Origin: Fusobacteriota bacterium
Lineage (GTDB): Bacteria; Fusobacteriota; Fusobacteriia; Fusobacteriales; Fusobacteriaceae
NCBI GenBank assembly: GCA_023389595.1
Contig: JAEWEF010000051.1
Coordinates: forward strand, 1-13,921
Direction of reading: 5' to 3'
Length of the DNA: 13,921 nucleotides
The notes beneath the pieces were generated by a model. It saw only the letters and a list, made by a program, of their open reading frames with translations, did no database searches and was not told the origin of the DNA. Below are positions 1 to 8,389 of this stretch, piece after piece (position 1 is the stretch's first letter; every line of letters begins with the position of its first letter). The position numbers and the translations under genes were made by a program.

Positions 1-10
1 TTTTTTCTTT

Positions 11-1342
11 TTATATGCTTAAAATATTTACTGCTAAATTAAAATAAATTACGAGTGCAGCAGCGTCCACTATTGTAGTAATTAATGGACTTGCCATTAT
101 CGCTGGATCAAGTTTAAGTGCTTTTGCAATTATAGGAAGTATACCTCCAATAATTTTTGCAAGAATTACGGTTGCAAACATACTTATAGAAACAACAAGT
201 GCAACCTTGAAACCAACTCTATCCATAAAGTAAACTCTTAGAAAATTCACAAAAGATAGTACCGTTCCAACAACTAGACTGACTCTTAACTCTTTCCACA
301 AAACTTTGAAAATATCTTTTCCAGTTATTTCATCAAGAGCAATACCACGAATGATAAGTGTAGCCGCTTGAGATCCGGCATTCCCTCCTGTATCCATAAG
401 CATGGGAATAAATATTGCAAGTATTACGACTGACTGTAATGCGTCTTCATATTTTCTCATAACTAGTCCTGTAAGTGTTGCGGATATCATCAAAACGAGC
501 AACCAAATTATTCTATGTTTTGCAAGAGAAAAAACGGATTCTTTTAAATATTCTTCATCTGACGGATTCATCGCCGCCATTATATGAAAGTCTTCCGTAT
601 TTTCTTGGTCGATTACGTCGACAACGTCATCGACTGTTATTACTCCTACAAGTCTAGTTTCGTCATCGACAACCGGCATTACATTTACGTCGTATTTTCT
701 AAAAAGTGCGGCAACTTCTTCTTGGTCCTCATTTGTTTGAACGCTTATTACGGCATCGTCCATAACTTCTTCAACTAGTTTGTTGTCATCGTAAATAACT
801 AAATCTTTTAGAGTGATGTAGCCTTCCAATTTCCTTTTATCGTCCGTAACAAAAAATACGGATTTATTTTCTACGTGATCGGCATTTCTTTTGAAATATG
901 CTATTGCGTCAGAAATTTTCATATTTCTTTTTAAAGAAATATATTCCGGGTTCATTACACTTCCGGCAGAATTTTCTTCGTATTTCAAAAGTTGATTAAT
1001 AAGTTTTCTATTGTCGGGCGACACGTTCTTTAAGATTTTAGAAACGAGATTTGCCGGCATATCTTCAAGTAGGTCTACCGTATCGTCAAGATACATTTCA
1101 TCTATTATAAATTTAATTTCTTCGTCGGTTATATTTTCTATGATATTTTTTTGAAAATCTGTAGATAAATATGAAAAAACTTCCGCCGATATATCTTTTG
1201 GCAATAATTTAAATATAAGCAGCGATTTTTCTTTCGGAAATTCATCAAAAATTTCGGCTATGTCGACGGGGTTTTCGGCTATCAATATCTCTTTTAATTG
1301 TGCTAATTTATTTTCTTTTATCAGTTCTAGTATTTCTTCCAT
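11..1342 (-). CDS. mgtE: MgtE-family magnesium transporter/channel
   Basis: This 443-residue protein is a full-length MgtE, an inner-membrane Mg2+ channel whose cytoplasmic part senses intracellular Mg2+. The order is canonical: an acidic helical MgtE N domain (about 1-125, ending in the SAGSVM motif at 125-130), a CBS pair (about 130-250), then about five membrane segments from residue 275 to the end. The pore signature DTGGNAGSQ lies at 317-325. The last helix carries TTIVDAAAL with Asp426 at the position of the family's conserved pore aspartate. The ATG follows an AGGGGGT ribosome site with 6-7 bases spacing, 9 bases after the tgt stop, so it is probably the last gene of the operon. The window ends 10 bases after its stop, so no terminator can be judged. 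The family assignment is secure; the exact ion preference is inferred. Confidence 0.96.
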   Translation of the reverse strand: MEEILELIKENKLAQLKEILIAENPVDIAEIFDEFPKEKSLLIFKLLPKDISAEVFSYLSTDFQKNIIENITDEEIKFIIDEMYLDDTVDLLEDMPANLVSKILKNVSPDNRKLINQLLKYEENSAGSVMNPEYISLKRNMKISDAIAYFKRNADHVENKSVFFVTDDKRKLEGYITLKDLVIYDDNKLVEEVMDDAVISVQTNEDQEEVAALFRKYDVNVMPVVDDETRLVGVITVDDVVDVIDQENTEDFHIMAAMNPSDEEYLKESVFSLAKHRIIWLLVLMISATLTGLVMRKYEDALQSVVILAIFIPMLMDTGGNAGSQAATLIIRGIALDEITGKDIFKVLWKELRVSLVVGTVLSFVNFLRVYFMDRVGFKVALVVSISMFATVILAKIIGGILPIIAKALKLDPAIMASPLITTIVDAAALVIYFNLAVNILSI

Positions 1343-1351
1343 TTATACCCC

Positions 1352-2473
1352 CTATTTCCCGTTGTATTTTTCTAAAAATTTCTGTTTAAATTCTTTAAAG
1401 TTTTTATTTTTTATCGCCTCTCTACTGTCATTCATAAGTTTTATTAAAAAATATAAATTGTGATAAGATGTAAGTCTTGCTCCTAATATTTCTTGTGTTT
1501 TTAAAAGATGTCGGATATACGCCCTCGTATAAGTTTTACATACATGGCAATCACACTCTTCGTCAAGAGGTCTTGTATCTTCAGCATATTTTGCATTTTT
1601 TATTACCAGTCTTCCACTTTTCGTAAAAACTGTTCCATGTCTTGCAAGCCTCGTTGGATGAACGCAATCCATCATGTCGATTCCACTTTCGACGGCGTTC
1701 AACATATCTTCCGGCTCTCCAACTCCCATAAGATATCTCGGTTTTTCTTCGGGACATTTTTCTACGATGTAATTTAAAATTCTGTACATATCTTCTCGTG
1801 GTTCACCAACTGCTAATCCACCTATTGCATATCCAGAAAAATTTTCGTCCAAAGTTTTTAAATCGTTTAGACTTTTTTCTCTTAAATCTTCGTATATACC
1901 TCCCTGTACTATTGCAAAAAGTCCTTGTGTTTCTTTGTTTTTATGTGCTTCGACACACCTTTTTGCCCATCTAAAAGTTCTATCTATCGATGGTATAAGA
2001 TATTCTCTTGAAGATAATCCCGGAGGGCATTCATCAAGTAACATTACTATATCGGAACCTAAATTGTTTTGAATTTCTATCGATTTTTCAGGAGAAATAA
2101 ACAGTTTTGATCCGTCTATGTGAGAATTGAAATATACACCTTCTTCTTTGATTTTTCTAATATCTGCCAAACTAAAAACTTGAAATCCACCGCTGTCAGT
2201 TAATATGGGTTTGTTCCAATTCATAAATTTGTGTAAGCCACCAAGTCTGGCTATAAGTTCGTCTCCCGGCCTAAGTGATAGATGATAGGTATTTCCAAGT
2301 ATTATTTGAGAATTTATTTCTATCAATTCTTCGTTGCTCATCGCCTTTACAGTAGCTTGAGTTCCAACCGGCATAAATACTGGAGTTTCTATTTCTCCAT
2401 GAGGCGTTTTTATAGTTCCGGCTCTCGCCTTTCCGTCCTTTGATTCTAGTTTGTAAGTAACTGGTAATTTCAT
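1352..2473 (-). CDS. tgt: tRNA-guanine transglycosylase (queuine/preQ1 insertion)
   Basis: Tgt swaps G34 for the queuosine precursor preQ1 in bacterial tRNAs with GUN anticodons (Asp, Asn, His, Tyr). The 373-residue length is normal. Visible active-site motifs are DSGGFQVFS with Asp93, the GGLAVGE loop (218-224) that binds the base, and MMDCVHPTR with the presumed nucleophile Asp269. The zinc site is complete: Cys307, Cys309, Cys312 and His338. The ATG is preceded by TAGGAG at 5 bases spacing, and the rel stop lies only 11 bases upstream, so translation is probably coupled. The usual neighbours queA and yajC are absent; mgtE follows instead. A substrate gene, tRNA-His(GTG), lies at the other end of this window. 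Confidence 0.97.
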   Translation of the reverse strand: MKLPVTYKLESKDGKARAGTIKTPHGEIETPVFMPVGTQATVKAMSNEELIEINSQIILGNTYHLSLRPGDELIARLGGLHKFMNWNKPILTDSGGFQVFSLADIRKIKEEGVYFNSHIDGSKLFISPEKSIEIQNNLGSDIVMLLDECPPGLSSREYLIPSIDRTFRWAKRCVEAHKNKETQGLFAIVQGGIYEDLREKSLNDLKTLDENFSGYAIGGLAVGEPREDMYRILNYIVEKCPEEKPRYLMGVGEPEDMLNAVESGIDMMDCVHPTRLARHGTVFTKSGRLVIKNAKYAEDTRPLDEECDCHVCKTYTRAYIRHLLKTQEILGARLTSYHNLYFLIKLMNDSREAIKNKNFKEFKQKFLEKYNGK

Positions 2474-2484
2474 GCAAGCTCCTA

Positions 2485-4656
2485 TTATCTTTCTATGGAT
2501 ATAACATCCTTAATTTTCATAATATTACTAATTAGGTTATTATATTCCATTTTATTATTTATTTCTATTCCTATTCTTATTTTTTTGAATTGCATACCAC
2601 TTCTTTTTATATCGTTTGAATTAAGAGATGTGATATTTATTTTATGATTTCCAAGTAGGGTAACTATATCCATAAGTATGTTAGGTCTGTCTTGTATGAT
2701 TACAGAAAAAGTAAAATTATACTTATTCATTTTCGTTTCTAACATTTTTGGATCCCAGTTTACAACTATTTCTCTGCTCGGATCTCTTTCTATCATAGAC
2801 TGACAATTTTTACAATCACTTCTATGCACCGTAATTCCTGTAAGTCTTGTAACATATCCAACTATATCGTCTCCCGGTAAAGGAGTACAACATTTTGCAA
2901 ATTTAACTAGTGTATTATTAATACCATCTATAACTATACCAAAATCATTTTTCCCGCCATTTTGTTTGTTTTCTTTTGTGTTGATTAAATCTTGTATAGT
3001 TAGATTAGACAGTTCTTTTTCTTCTTCTATTCTTTTTTTGAATTTTGAAACGACTATATCAAGTCTTGTTCTTCTTTCGCCTATGTGATAATAAAATTCG
3101 TCAAGAGTAGAAATATTATTTTTTTCCATATGCTTTTTAATTATAGGATCTTCTTCAGCCTCTTTTAAATTTAATCCCATTTTTAAAAGCTCTTTTTCAA
3201 GACTTTCTTTTCCTATTTTTATAGTGCTTTCGAGTGCGGCATCTTTTAGTGCCTTTCTGATTTTACTTTTTGCACCATGTGTGATTACTATATCTAACCA
3301 ATCGACAGAAGGTCCCTTAGAATTTTTTGATGTAATAATTTCTACTCTATCGCCACTCTGCAATTTGTAGTCAAGAGTTACTATTCTGTTATTTACTTTT
3401 GCTCCTATGCATCTGTATCCAACCTGTGTATGTATTGCAAAAGCAAAATCTAAAGCTGTTGCTCCAACTGGTAACTCCGTTATATCTCCCTTAGGCGAAA
3501 ATACAAAAACTGTTCCCTTATCTATATCGCCAGTAACTCCCATAATAAAATCTTCTGTGTTGGCAGATTCTTGTTGAAATTCAAGAATTTTTCTAAGCCA
3601 ACCATAGATGTGGTCATCTTTATGAGTTGCGTGTTCCTTATAGTTCCAGTGAGCCGCAACTCCCTCTTCAGCTATTTCATCCATTTCTTTTGTTCTTATT
3701 TGTATTTCGATAAAAACTCCCAACGGACCAACTATAGTTGTGTGTATTGATTGGTAATTGTTTGACTTTGGTACTGCAATGTAATCTTTAAATCTTCCCG
3801 GTACGGGAGTGTATTTATTGTGAACGAGACCAAGAGTGTGATAGCATTCCTCTTTATTTTCCACTATAATTCTCACACCCATAAGATCGTATATGTCGTC
3901 GAACTCTTTCCCCTTTTCATACATTTTTTTGTAGATACTGTAAAAATGTTTAAATCTTCCCTTAACTTCTGATTTGATTTTTTCATCCAATAAAATCTTA
4001 TTGAGCGTTCTTATAAATCCGTCGATGTAATCTTTTCTTTCTTCCTTTTTATTTTCAACTAAAATTTTTATCTGTTGAAATTCGTTAGGGTAGAGATAGT
4101 AAAAAGCTAAATCTTCAAGTTCCGACTTCACTTTAGCTATACCTAGCCTGTGAGCAAGCGGTGCATATATTTCCAAAGTCTCTTTAGAAATAGATTTTTG
4201 CTTTTCCGGTTTCATAAATTTTAAAGTTCTCATATTGTGCAATCTGTCTGACAACTTTATTATGATGACTCTTATATCCTTTGCCATAGCAAGTATCATT
4301 TTTCTAATATTTTCAGATTGATTTTTAGTTCCGTTTGGTAGCGTTCCAAGTTTGGTTACGCCGTCAACTAGAAGTGCAACATGATCTCCAAAATTATATT
4401 TTATATCGGCAAGAGTAATCAATGTATCTTCGACTATGTCGTGCAATATTCCAGAAACGATAGTATCGGTATCCATATTCATATCAACTAAAATTTTTGC
4501 CACTTCAACGGGATGCATTATATAATCGTCTCCCGATTTTCTGTACTGTCCTTCGTGACATTCTTTAGCAAATTCAAGAGCTAGTTGTATTTTTTCTTCA
4601 TCGACGTTTAATTTTTTTTCGTGAATTTTAGATAATAAGTCGTCCAAATATGTCAT
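2485..4656 (-). CDS. rel: Bifunctional (p)ppGpp synthetase/hydrolase, Rel/SpoT family
   Basis: This long RSH enzyme (723 residues) makes and degrades the alarmone (p)ppGpp on the ribosome in response to uncharged tRNA. The N-terminal HD hydrolase looks active: His48, His72-Asp73 and the EDT motif at 76-78 are all present. The synthetase domain (about 230-340) has GRFKDYI at 287-293 and the EIQIRT motif with Glu318. The RFKD form marks bifunctional or Mn2+-type RSH proteins, as opposed to the ExDD of hydrolase-dead RelA. A TGS domain follows (about 388-445), then the helical region, the conserved Cys-Cys motif (AKCCTPLPG, about 583-592) with SDCKNC, and a C-terminal ACT domain (about 648-723). 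A good AAGAAGGT ribosome site precedes the ATG, 17 bases after the apt stop. The apt-rel pair is common in bacteria and suits purine-nucleotide control. Confidence 0.97.
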   Translation of the reverse strand: MTYLDDLLSKIHEKKLNVDEEKIQLALEFAKECHEGQYRKSGDDYIMHPVEVAKILVDMNMDTDTIVSGILHDIVEDTLITLADIKYNFGDHVALLVDGVTKLGTLPNGTKNQSENIRKMILAMAKDIRVIIIKLSDRLHNMRTLKFMKPEKQKSISKETLEIYAPLAHRLGIAKVKSELEDLAFYYLYPNEFQQIKILVENKKEERKDYIDGFIRTLNKILLDEKIKSEVKGRFKHFYSIYKKMYEKGKEFDDIYDLMGVRIIVENKEECYHTLGLVHNKYTPVPGRFKDYIAVPKSNNYQSIHTTIVGPLGVFIEIQIRTKEMDEIAEEGVAAHWNYKEHATHKDDHIYGWLRKILEFQQESANTEDFIMGVTGDIDKGTVFVFSPKGDITELPVGATALDFAFAIHTQVGYRCIGAKVNNRIVTLDYKLQSGDRVEIITSKNSKGPSVDWLDIVITHGAKSKIRKALKDAALESTIKIGKESLEKELLKMGLNLKEAEEDPIIKKHMEKNNISTLDEFYYHIGERRTRLDIVVSKFKKRIEEEKELSNLTIQDLINTKENKQNGGKNDFGIVIDGINNTLVKFAKCCTPLPGDDIVGYVTRLTGITVHRSDCKNCQSMIERDPSREIVVNWDPKMLETKMNKYNFTFSVIIQDRPNILMDIVTLLGNHKINITSLNSNDIKRSGMQFKKIRIGIEINNKMEYNNLISNIMKIKDVISIER

Positions 4657-4673
4657 ATGATACCTTCTTTCTA

Positions 4674-5186
4674 TTAATACTCCATTAGAGTTAAAACAGA
4701 ATAATCTTTTAGTTTTTCTCTTCCTTTCAAGTCTTTTAATTCTATAAGAAATGCTATTCCTGCAACTATTCCTCCAAGTTCTTCAACAAGTTTAATTGTT
4801 GCAAGTATAGTTCCTCCTGTTGCTAAAAGATCGTCAACGATTAAAACTTTTTGTCCTTTTTTGATAGAATCCTTATGCATGCAAAGAGTGTTGCTTCCGT
4901 ATTCTAAATCGTATTTATACTCTATTACTTCACGTGGTAATTTTCCTGGTTTTCTGACAGGTACAAATCCCACGCCCAATTGATATGAAACGGGACAGCC
5001 GAAAATGAATCCTCTTGATTCTGGTCCTGCAACAATATCTATATCTTTTTCTTTAGCGAAATCGACAATTTTTTGTGTCGCATATTTGAATGCTTCTCCG
5101 TCATTCATCAGAGGAGTGATATCTCTGAATACTATTCCCTCTTTGGGAAAATCGTTTATAGTTTTGATATAATCTTTTAAATTCAT
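4674..5186 (-). CDS. apt: Adenine phosphoribosyltransferase
   Basis: Apt salvages adenine: adenine plus PRPP gives AMP plus PPi in the cytoplasm. Numbered from the start chosen here, the 170-residue protein has the family opening (FPKEGIVFRDITPL, 13-26), the ESRGFIFG loop near 56-63, the RKPGKLP loop (78-84) and the PRPP-binding motif VLIVDDLLATGGT (114-126). The frame is open to a GTG at 5195, which would add three residues. I chose the ATG at 5186 because that GTG is itself part of the AGGTGA ribosome site, which sits about 5 bases before the ATG. The length also matches the family (about 170-173). It lies between the TPR lipoprotein gene (20 bases upstream) and rel (17 bases downstream). 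Confidence 0.96.
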   Translation of the reverse strand: MNLKDYIKTINDFPKEGIVFRDITPLMNDGEAFKYATQKIVDFAKEKDIDIVAGPESRGFIFGCPVSYQLGVGFVPVRKPGKLPREVIEYKYDLEYGSNTLCMHKDSIKKGQKVLIVDDLLATGGTILATIKLVEELGGIVAGIAFLIELKDLKGREKLKDYSVLTLMEY

Positions 5187-5191
5187 TTTTT

Positions 5192-5197
5192 TCACCT
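5192..5197 (-). promoter_or_regulatory. Ribosome binding site deciding the apt start
   Basis: On the minus strand the bases read AGGTGA, complementary to the 3' end of 16S rRNA (UCACCU), followed by five A's and ATG. The in-frame GTG within it is therefore better read as part of the ribosome site than as a start codon. Confidence 0.75.
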
Positions 5198-5205
5198 ATT
5201 TCTTT

Positions 5206-5976
5206 TTAGTATTTTTTTAATTTTTTAAGTTTATTGTATTCTGAAATGTTATTTTCTTTTTTGTAAAAATCCATAGCCATATCCAGAAGATTTTCTGAGT
5301 CAGTTTCAGCTATTCCCAGTAGTAAAATTTCTATGCATTTAGCTTTTCTATCATTGTCGTATAATGCTTTTGAATATCTTGCTATTACATTTTCATTTTT
5401 ACTATTGAAATGATAAAATTTTTCGTAAATCTTTAATAAGTCGCGTTTAGAATAATTTTCTTCCAAAATGTTAAAAATTTTTTCTGATAAATTTGCCTTA
5501 TAGAAGTTTTCTTTAAAAATCAATTTATTTAGAGTCGAAGATATTTGCCCTCTATCATTTTTAAAGATGGCTACATTTAAATGAGAAAATAGATAATCGT
5601 CAGAATTTTTATCTATAAATTTAGAAAGATAGTAATCTACTCTTTCGGTATCCGCTTCATTTAAATATATGTACACTAAATTTTTTAGAGCCGTAACATC
5701 GTGTGGTTCTATTTCTATACTTTTTTCGTAGTATTGTTTTGCTTTTTCAAAATCTCCTATATCCAAATAAAAATAGGCTATTTCCCTAAGTATCATAGGA
5801 TTTGTAGGTTGCTCTTTTTCTGCAAGCAAAAATTCATTCAGTGCCTTATCTTTTTGATTTTTTTGGTAGTAATTTAAGCCTTTAATGAAATGATAATTTC
5901 CTACATCACTAACTGTTTTGGTATTACTACAAGCAAATAGAAAGACAAAACTAATCAGTGTTAATATTTTCTTCAT
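5206..5976 (-). CDS. TPR-repeat lipoprotein, function unknown
   Basis: This is a 256-residue exported protein with a classic lipoprotein signal: a short basic start (MKK), a hydrophobic stretch, and the lipobox LFAC with the predicted lipidated Cys16. After it come tetratricopeptide-like helical repeats, roughly at 27-60, 61-94 and 95-128, with the usual A-x-x-Y/F and P-x-x periodicity (for example DFEKAKQYYEKSIEIEP, 75-91). The C-terminal half is helical and Lys/Asn rich with weaker repeats. Such proteins are scaffolds in the envelope; no catalytic motif is seen. The ATG overlaps the end of the DUF502 gene by 26 bases and has a GAGGT ribosome site 8 bases upstream, so the two are probably translated together. 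In a diderm it would face the periplasm; the partner is unknown. Confidence 0.85.
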   Translation of the reverse strand: MKKILTLISFVFLFACSNTKTVSDVGNYHFIKGLNYYQKNQKDKALNEFLLAEKEQPTNPMILREIAYFYLDIGDFEKAKQYYEKSIEIEPHDVTALKNLVYIYLNEADTERVDYYLSKFIDKNSDDYLFSHLNVAIFKNDRGQISSTLNKLIFKENFYKANLSEKIFNILEENYSKRDLLKIYEKFYHFNSKNENVIARYSKALYDNDRKAKCIEILLLGIAETDSENLLDMAMDFYKKENNISEYNKLKKLKKY

Positions 5977-6646
5977 TCGTTTTTACCTCATTGTCATTTT
6001 CAGTAATAAATCCTCCAGAAATTATTAATTTAAAAGCAGCTTCTACAGATATATCTAAATGTTTAACTTGACTTTCTGATACGCAGATAAGCATACCAGA
6101 AGTCGGATTTGGTGAAGTTGGTATAAAAACATTTACCATATTTTCTTCGCTGTGTATTGAATTTTTTATTGTCGCATTATTTTCTGCCGTTAAAAATCCT
6201 ATGCTGTAAGAATCTTTACGAGGATATTCAACTGCTACGACTTTTTGATAGACCGCTTCACCGTCTTGAGATACAAGTGTTACAATTTGACCTATGGTGT
6301 TGTAAATTTTATTGATGACTGGAACCTTGTCTATAAATTTTCTGAATTTGATATGTATTGCATCAAGTAGTACCATACGAGTTGCGAATCCAACTATCCA
6401 TATAAAAATTATTATTATTAGTATGGAAAATGTGTAAACTAGTACGGTAAACATTATGGGGTTTACACTGTTGCCGTATGCCACAAATAATATTTTTTTA
6501 ATAATACTAGTTATGAAAGTTGCTCGAACGAATTTGATTGACATTTTAAATAACCAGTTGGCAATTGTAACTGTTATTATTAATGGCAAAAGAGATATTA
6601 ATCCTGTATAAAAATATCTTTTCTTATTCTTCTTCATCTTCCTCAT
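5951..6646 (-). CDS. DUF502 family membrane protein
   Basis: This is a 231-residue membrane protein of the DUF502 family, whose biochemical function is not established. It starts with a very basic cytoplasmic tail (residues 1-11), then has a membrane helix at about 15-35 and a second at about 62-88. A soluble domain follows, carrying the family motif around PTSPNPTSG (about 175-185) and ending in an acidic Asn/Glu-rich tail. Two starts are possible, ATG at 6646 and ATG at 6637; neither has a well-spaced ribosome site, so translation probably depends on reinitiation from the upstream gene, whose last codons it overlaps (23 or 14 bases). It lies between a CNNM-like transporter gene and a TPR lipoprotein gene, both envelope proteins. 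Confidence 0.87.
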   Translation of the reverse strand: MRKMKKNKKRYFYTGLISLLPLIITVTIANWLFKMSIKFVRATFITSIIKKILFVAYGNSVNPIMFTVLVYTFSILIIIIFIWIVGFATRMVLLDAIHIKFRKFIDKVPVINKIYNTIGQIVTLVSQDGEAVYQKVVAVEYPRKDSYSIGFLTAENNATIKNSIHSEENMVNVFIPTSPNPTSGMLICVSESQVKHLDISVEAAFKLIISGGFITENDNEVKTNEENINTD

Positions 6647-7913
6647 CTTCCGTATTTTTAATAGTTATTAGTGCTTTGGAAACTCTCATCTTATCAACTT
6701 CTATTACCTTGATATTTACATTTTCTATGTCGACACAATCTCCAGTTTCAGAGATTCTTCCCAGTTCTTTTATAACAAGTCCACCAAGACTTTCATATTC
6801 TTCTGATATTGGTAAATTTATGTGTAAATCTTTGTTAAGAGTTTCAATGTCTATCATGGCGTCAACCTTGTATTCGTTTTCGGATATCTGTTCTACATAC
6901 TCCTCTTCGTCTTGGTCGTATTCGTCCCTAATTTCTCCAACAATTTCCTCTATCAAGTCTTCTATGGTAAGCAGTCCAACTATACCTCCGTATTCGTCTA
7001 TTACCATAGCTATGTGCACTTGTATTTTTCTAAACTCTTTTAATATATCTATAATAGACTTTGTTTCTGGAACATAGTATGCCGGTCTTACAAAATCTTT
7101 TAATTGCTTATTCGTTTCACCTTTTTTAAGATGTTCTAGCAAATCTTTTATATATAATATTCCAACTATGTCGTCTATAGTTTCGTTATATATTGGTATT
7201 CTCGAAAAGCCGTTTTCTATTATCTCTTCCCAGACTTCATCTATAGTTTTCGATCCTTCAAAAGCCGTCATAGATGTTCTTGGTGTCATAACTTCTTTTG
7301 CGGTAGTTTCTCCTAAAGACACTATGGAGTGTATCATTTCTTTTTCTTCTTCTTCGATGATACCTTCAGAATTACCAACATTAACAAGTGATAATATATC
7401 TTCTTCGGTTACAACTATGCCAGTAGTTTTTATTTCTATACCTAGTAGTCTACCTATAATTTTTGAAATGAACATTAGTAAGAATATAATCGGTTTAAAA
7501 ATTAAAGACATGATATGCACGATTCTTATAACAAATTCTGCAATTTTAAAAGTCTTATTACTAGCTATAAGTTTAGGCGTTATTTCTCCAAAAATAAGTA
7601 TAAGAACTGTCATCACAACAGTTGAAATTAAAATTGTTTTTCCTGAATTGCCCCAAGTCGCAACTATAATAGATGTGGCGATAGATGAAGCTAAAATATT
7701 TACTATGTTATTTCCTATCAAAAGTCCTGTTAACATTTCGTTAGGATCTTTCAACCATTTTTTTAAAAGCTCAATTTTTTTTGCTTGCTTGTTCTCATCT
7801 AACTTTTCTAAAAACATACTGTTGTATCCAGTTAAAGCAGTTTCAGAAGCGGAGAAAAAACCAGAAAATATAATCAAAATTATTAACAACAACACATTAT
7901 AATACGTGTCCAA
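6624..7913 (-). CDS. CNNM/CorC-like (HlyC family) membrane protein with CBS pair
   Basis: This 429-residue protein has the full order of the family often annotated as hemolysin or HlyC/CorC. A DUF21/CNNM transmembrane domain (about 1-195) contains the SASETAL motif (21-27) and GEITPK (109-114). A CBS pair (about 208-325) and a C-terminal CorC_HlyC domain (about 340-422) follow. Better-studied relatives are tied to Mg2+ or Co2+ efflux and homeostasis, so ion transport is more likely than haemolysis. The start is a TTG: the minus strand reads AGGAAGGT, then about 9 bases, then TTG, and there is no ATG nearby in frame. The protein ends in an acidic run (DEEDEEE). It lies 32 bases after the ACT regulator stop, the widest gap in the operon. 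The same operon ends with mgtE, a second Mg2+-linked gene. Confidence 0.92.
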   Translation of the reverse strand: MDTYYNVLLLIILIIFSGFFSASETALTGYNSMFLEKLDENKQAKKIELLKKWLKDPNEMLTGLLIGNNIVNILASSIATSIIVATWGNSGKTILISTVVMTVLILIFGEITPKLIASNKTFKIAEFVIRIVHIMSLIFKPIIFLLMFISKIIGRLLGIEIKTTGIVVTEEDILSLVNVGNSEGIIEEEEKEMIHSIVSLGETTAKEVMTPRTSMTAFEGSKTIDEVWEEIIENGFSRIPIYNETIDDIVGILYIKDLLEHLKKGETNKQLKDFVRPAYYVPETKSIIDILKEFRKIQVHIAMVIDEYGGIVGLLTIEDLIEEIVGEIRDEYDQDEEEYVEQISENEYKVDAMIDIETLNKDLHINLPISEEYESLGGLVIKELGRISETGDCVDIENVNIKVIEVDKMRVSKALITIKNTEDEEDEEE

Positions 7914-7922
7914 ATTATTTGC

Positions 7923-7930
7923 ACCTTCCT
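7923..7930 (-). promoter_or_regulatory. Ribosome binding site supporting a TTG start
   Basis: The minus strand reads AGGAAGGT about 9 bases before the TTG at 7913. It is the strongest ribosome site in the 32-base gap and supports translation of the CNNM-like protein from the unusual TTG codon. Confidence 0.65.
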
Positions 7931-7945
7931 TGTTTACTTATTTAC

Positions 7946-8389
7946 CTATTTACTTCCTATTATTCTAATATCTTTTACTCCGTCGATTTCATTTATTCTT
8001 GCAACAATATTTTCAAATTTGTTTAAAATACTAGAATTTGTTTGTATCATTATAGTCGTTTTTGCTATTCCGTCAACCGGCATATTTTGAACGACAGTTA
8101 AAATATTAACCCCTTCAACAGCTATAGTATCAAGTACTGCTGAAAGCATGCCAGATCTATCTGTAATAGTAAGATGTATACTGTAAATATTATTTTCTAC
8201 GCTTTCATAAAAAGATTTTATATAGTCCTTATATTTGTAATAAGTGCTTCTGCTGATTCCAACTTTTTTGATTGCATCCGATTTCGACATTTTACTTTTT
8301 TGTATAAGTTCATTTGCTTTTATTACACTTTTGATAGAGTTAGGTAGTATTCTTTTATCTACGATATAATACTCAACTTTATTTTTCAT
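7946..8389 (-). CDS. HTH-ACT domain protein of the PheB/UPF0735 family
   Basis: This is a 147-residue cytoplasmic protein. The N-terminal part has a helix-turn-helix-like segment (about 33-52, with SKSDAIKKVGISRSTYYKY). The C-terminal part (about 69-147) is an ACT domain, recognisable from the strand-Asp-Arg-Ser-Gly-x-Leu start (TITDRSGML) and the VNILTVVQ strand. ACT domains usually bind amino acids. Relatives are named PheB or UPF0735 and are thought to be amino-acid-responsive regulators, but the ligand and target are not known here. Its ATG overlaps the folD stop as ATGA, so the two are translationally coupled. Rel, downstream, also ends in an ACT domain. Confidence 0.88.
   Translation of the reverse strand: MKNKVEYYIVDKRILPNSIKSVIKANELIQKSKMSKSDAIKKVGISRSTYYKYKDYIKSFYESVENNIYSIHLTITDRSGMLSAVLDTIAVEGVNILTVVQNMPVDGIAKTTIMIQTNSSILNKFENIVARINEIDGVKDIRIIGSK

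Noticed and set aside
1508..1777. A plus-strand open frame with several cysteines
   Set aside because: It lies opposite the Tgt zinc-site and active-site region, and its composition follows from that gene.
6583..7077. A 164-codon plus-strand open frame with long serine runs
   Set aside because: It is the complement of the Glu/Asp-rich end of the CNNM-like gene; TCT/TCC runs explain the serines.
7168..7902. A 244-codon plus-strand open frame rich in Ile and Ser
   Set aside because: It is antisense to the CNNM-like gene, lacks family features, and its hydrophobic composition is what the complement of that gene's membrane and acidic codons would give.
7914..7945. The 32-base gap between the ACT regulator and the CNNM-like gene as an internal promoter or terminator
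   Set aside because: It shows a ribosome site but no -10/-35 pair within the gap and no hairpin.
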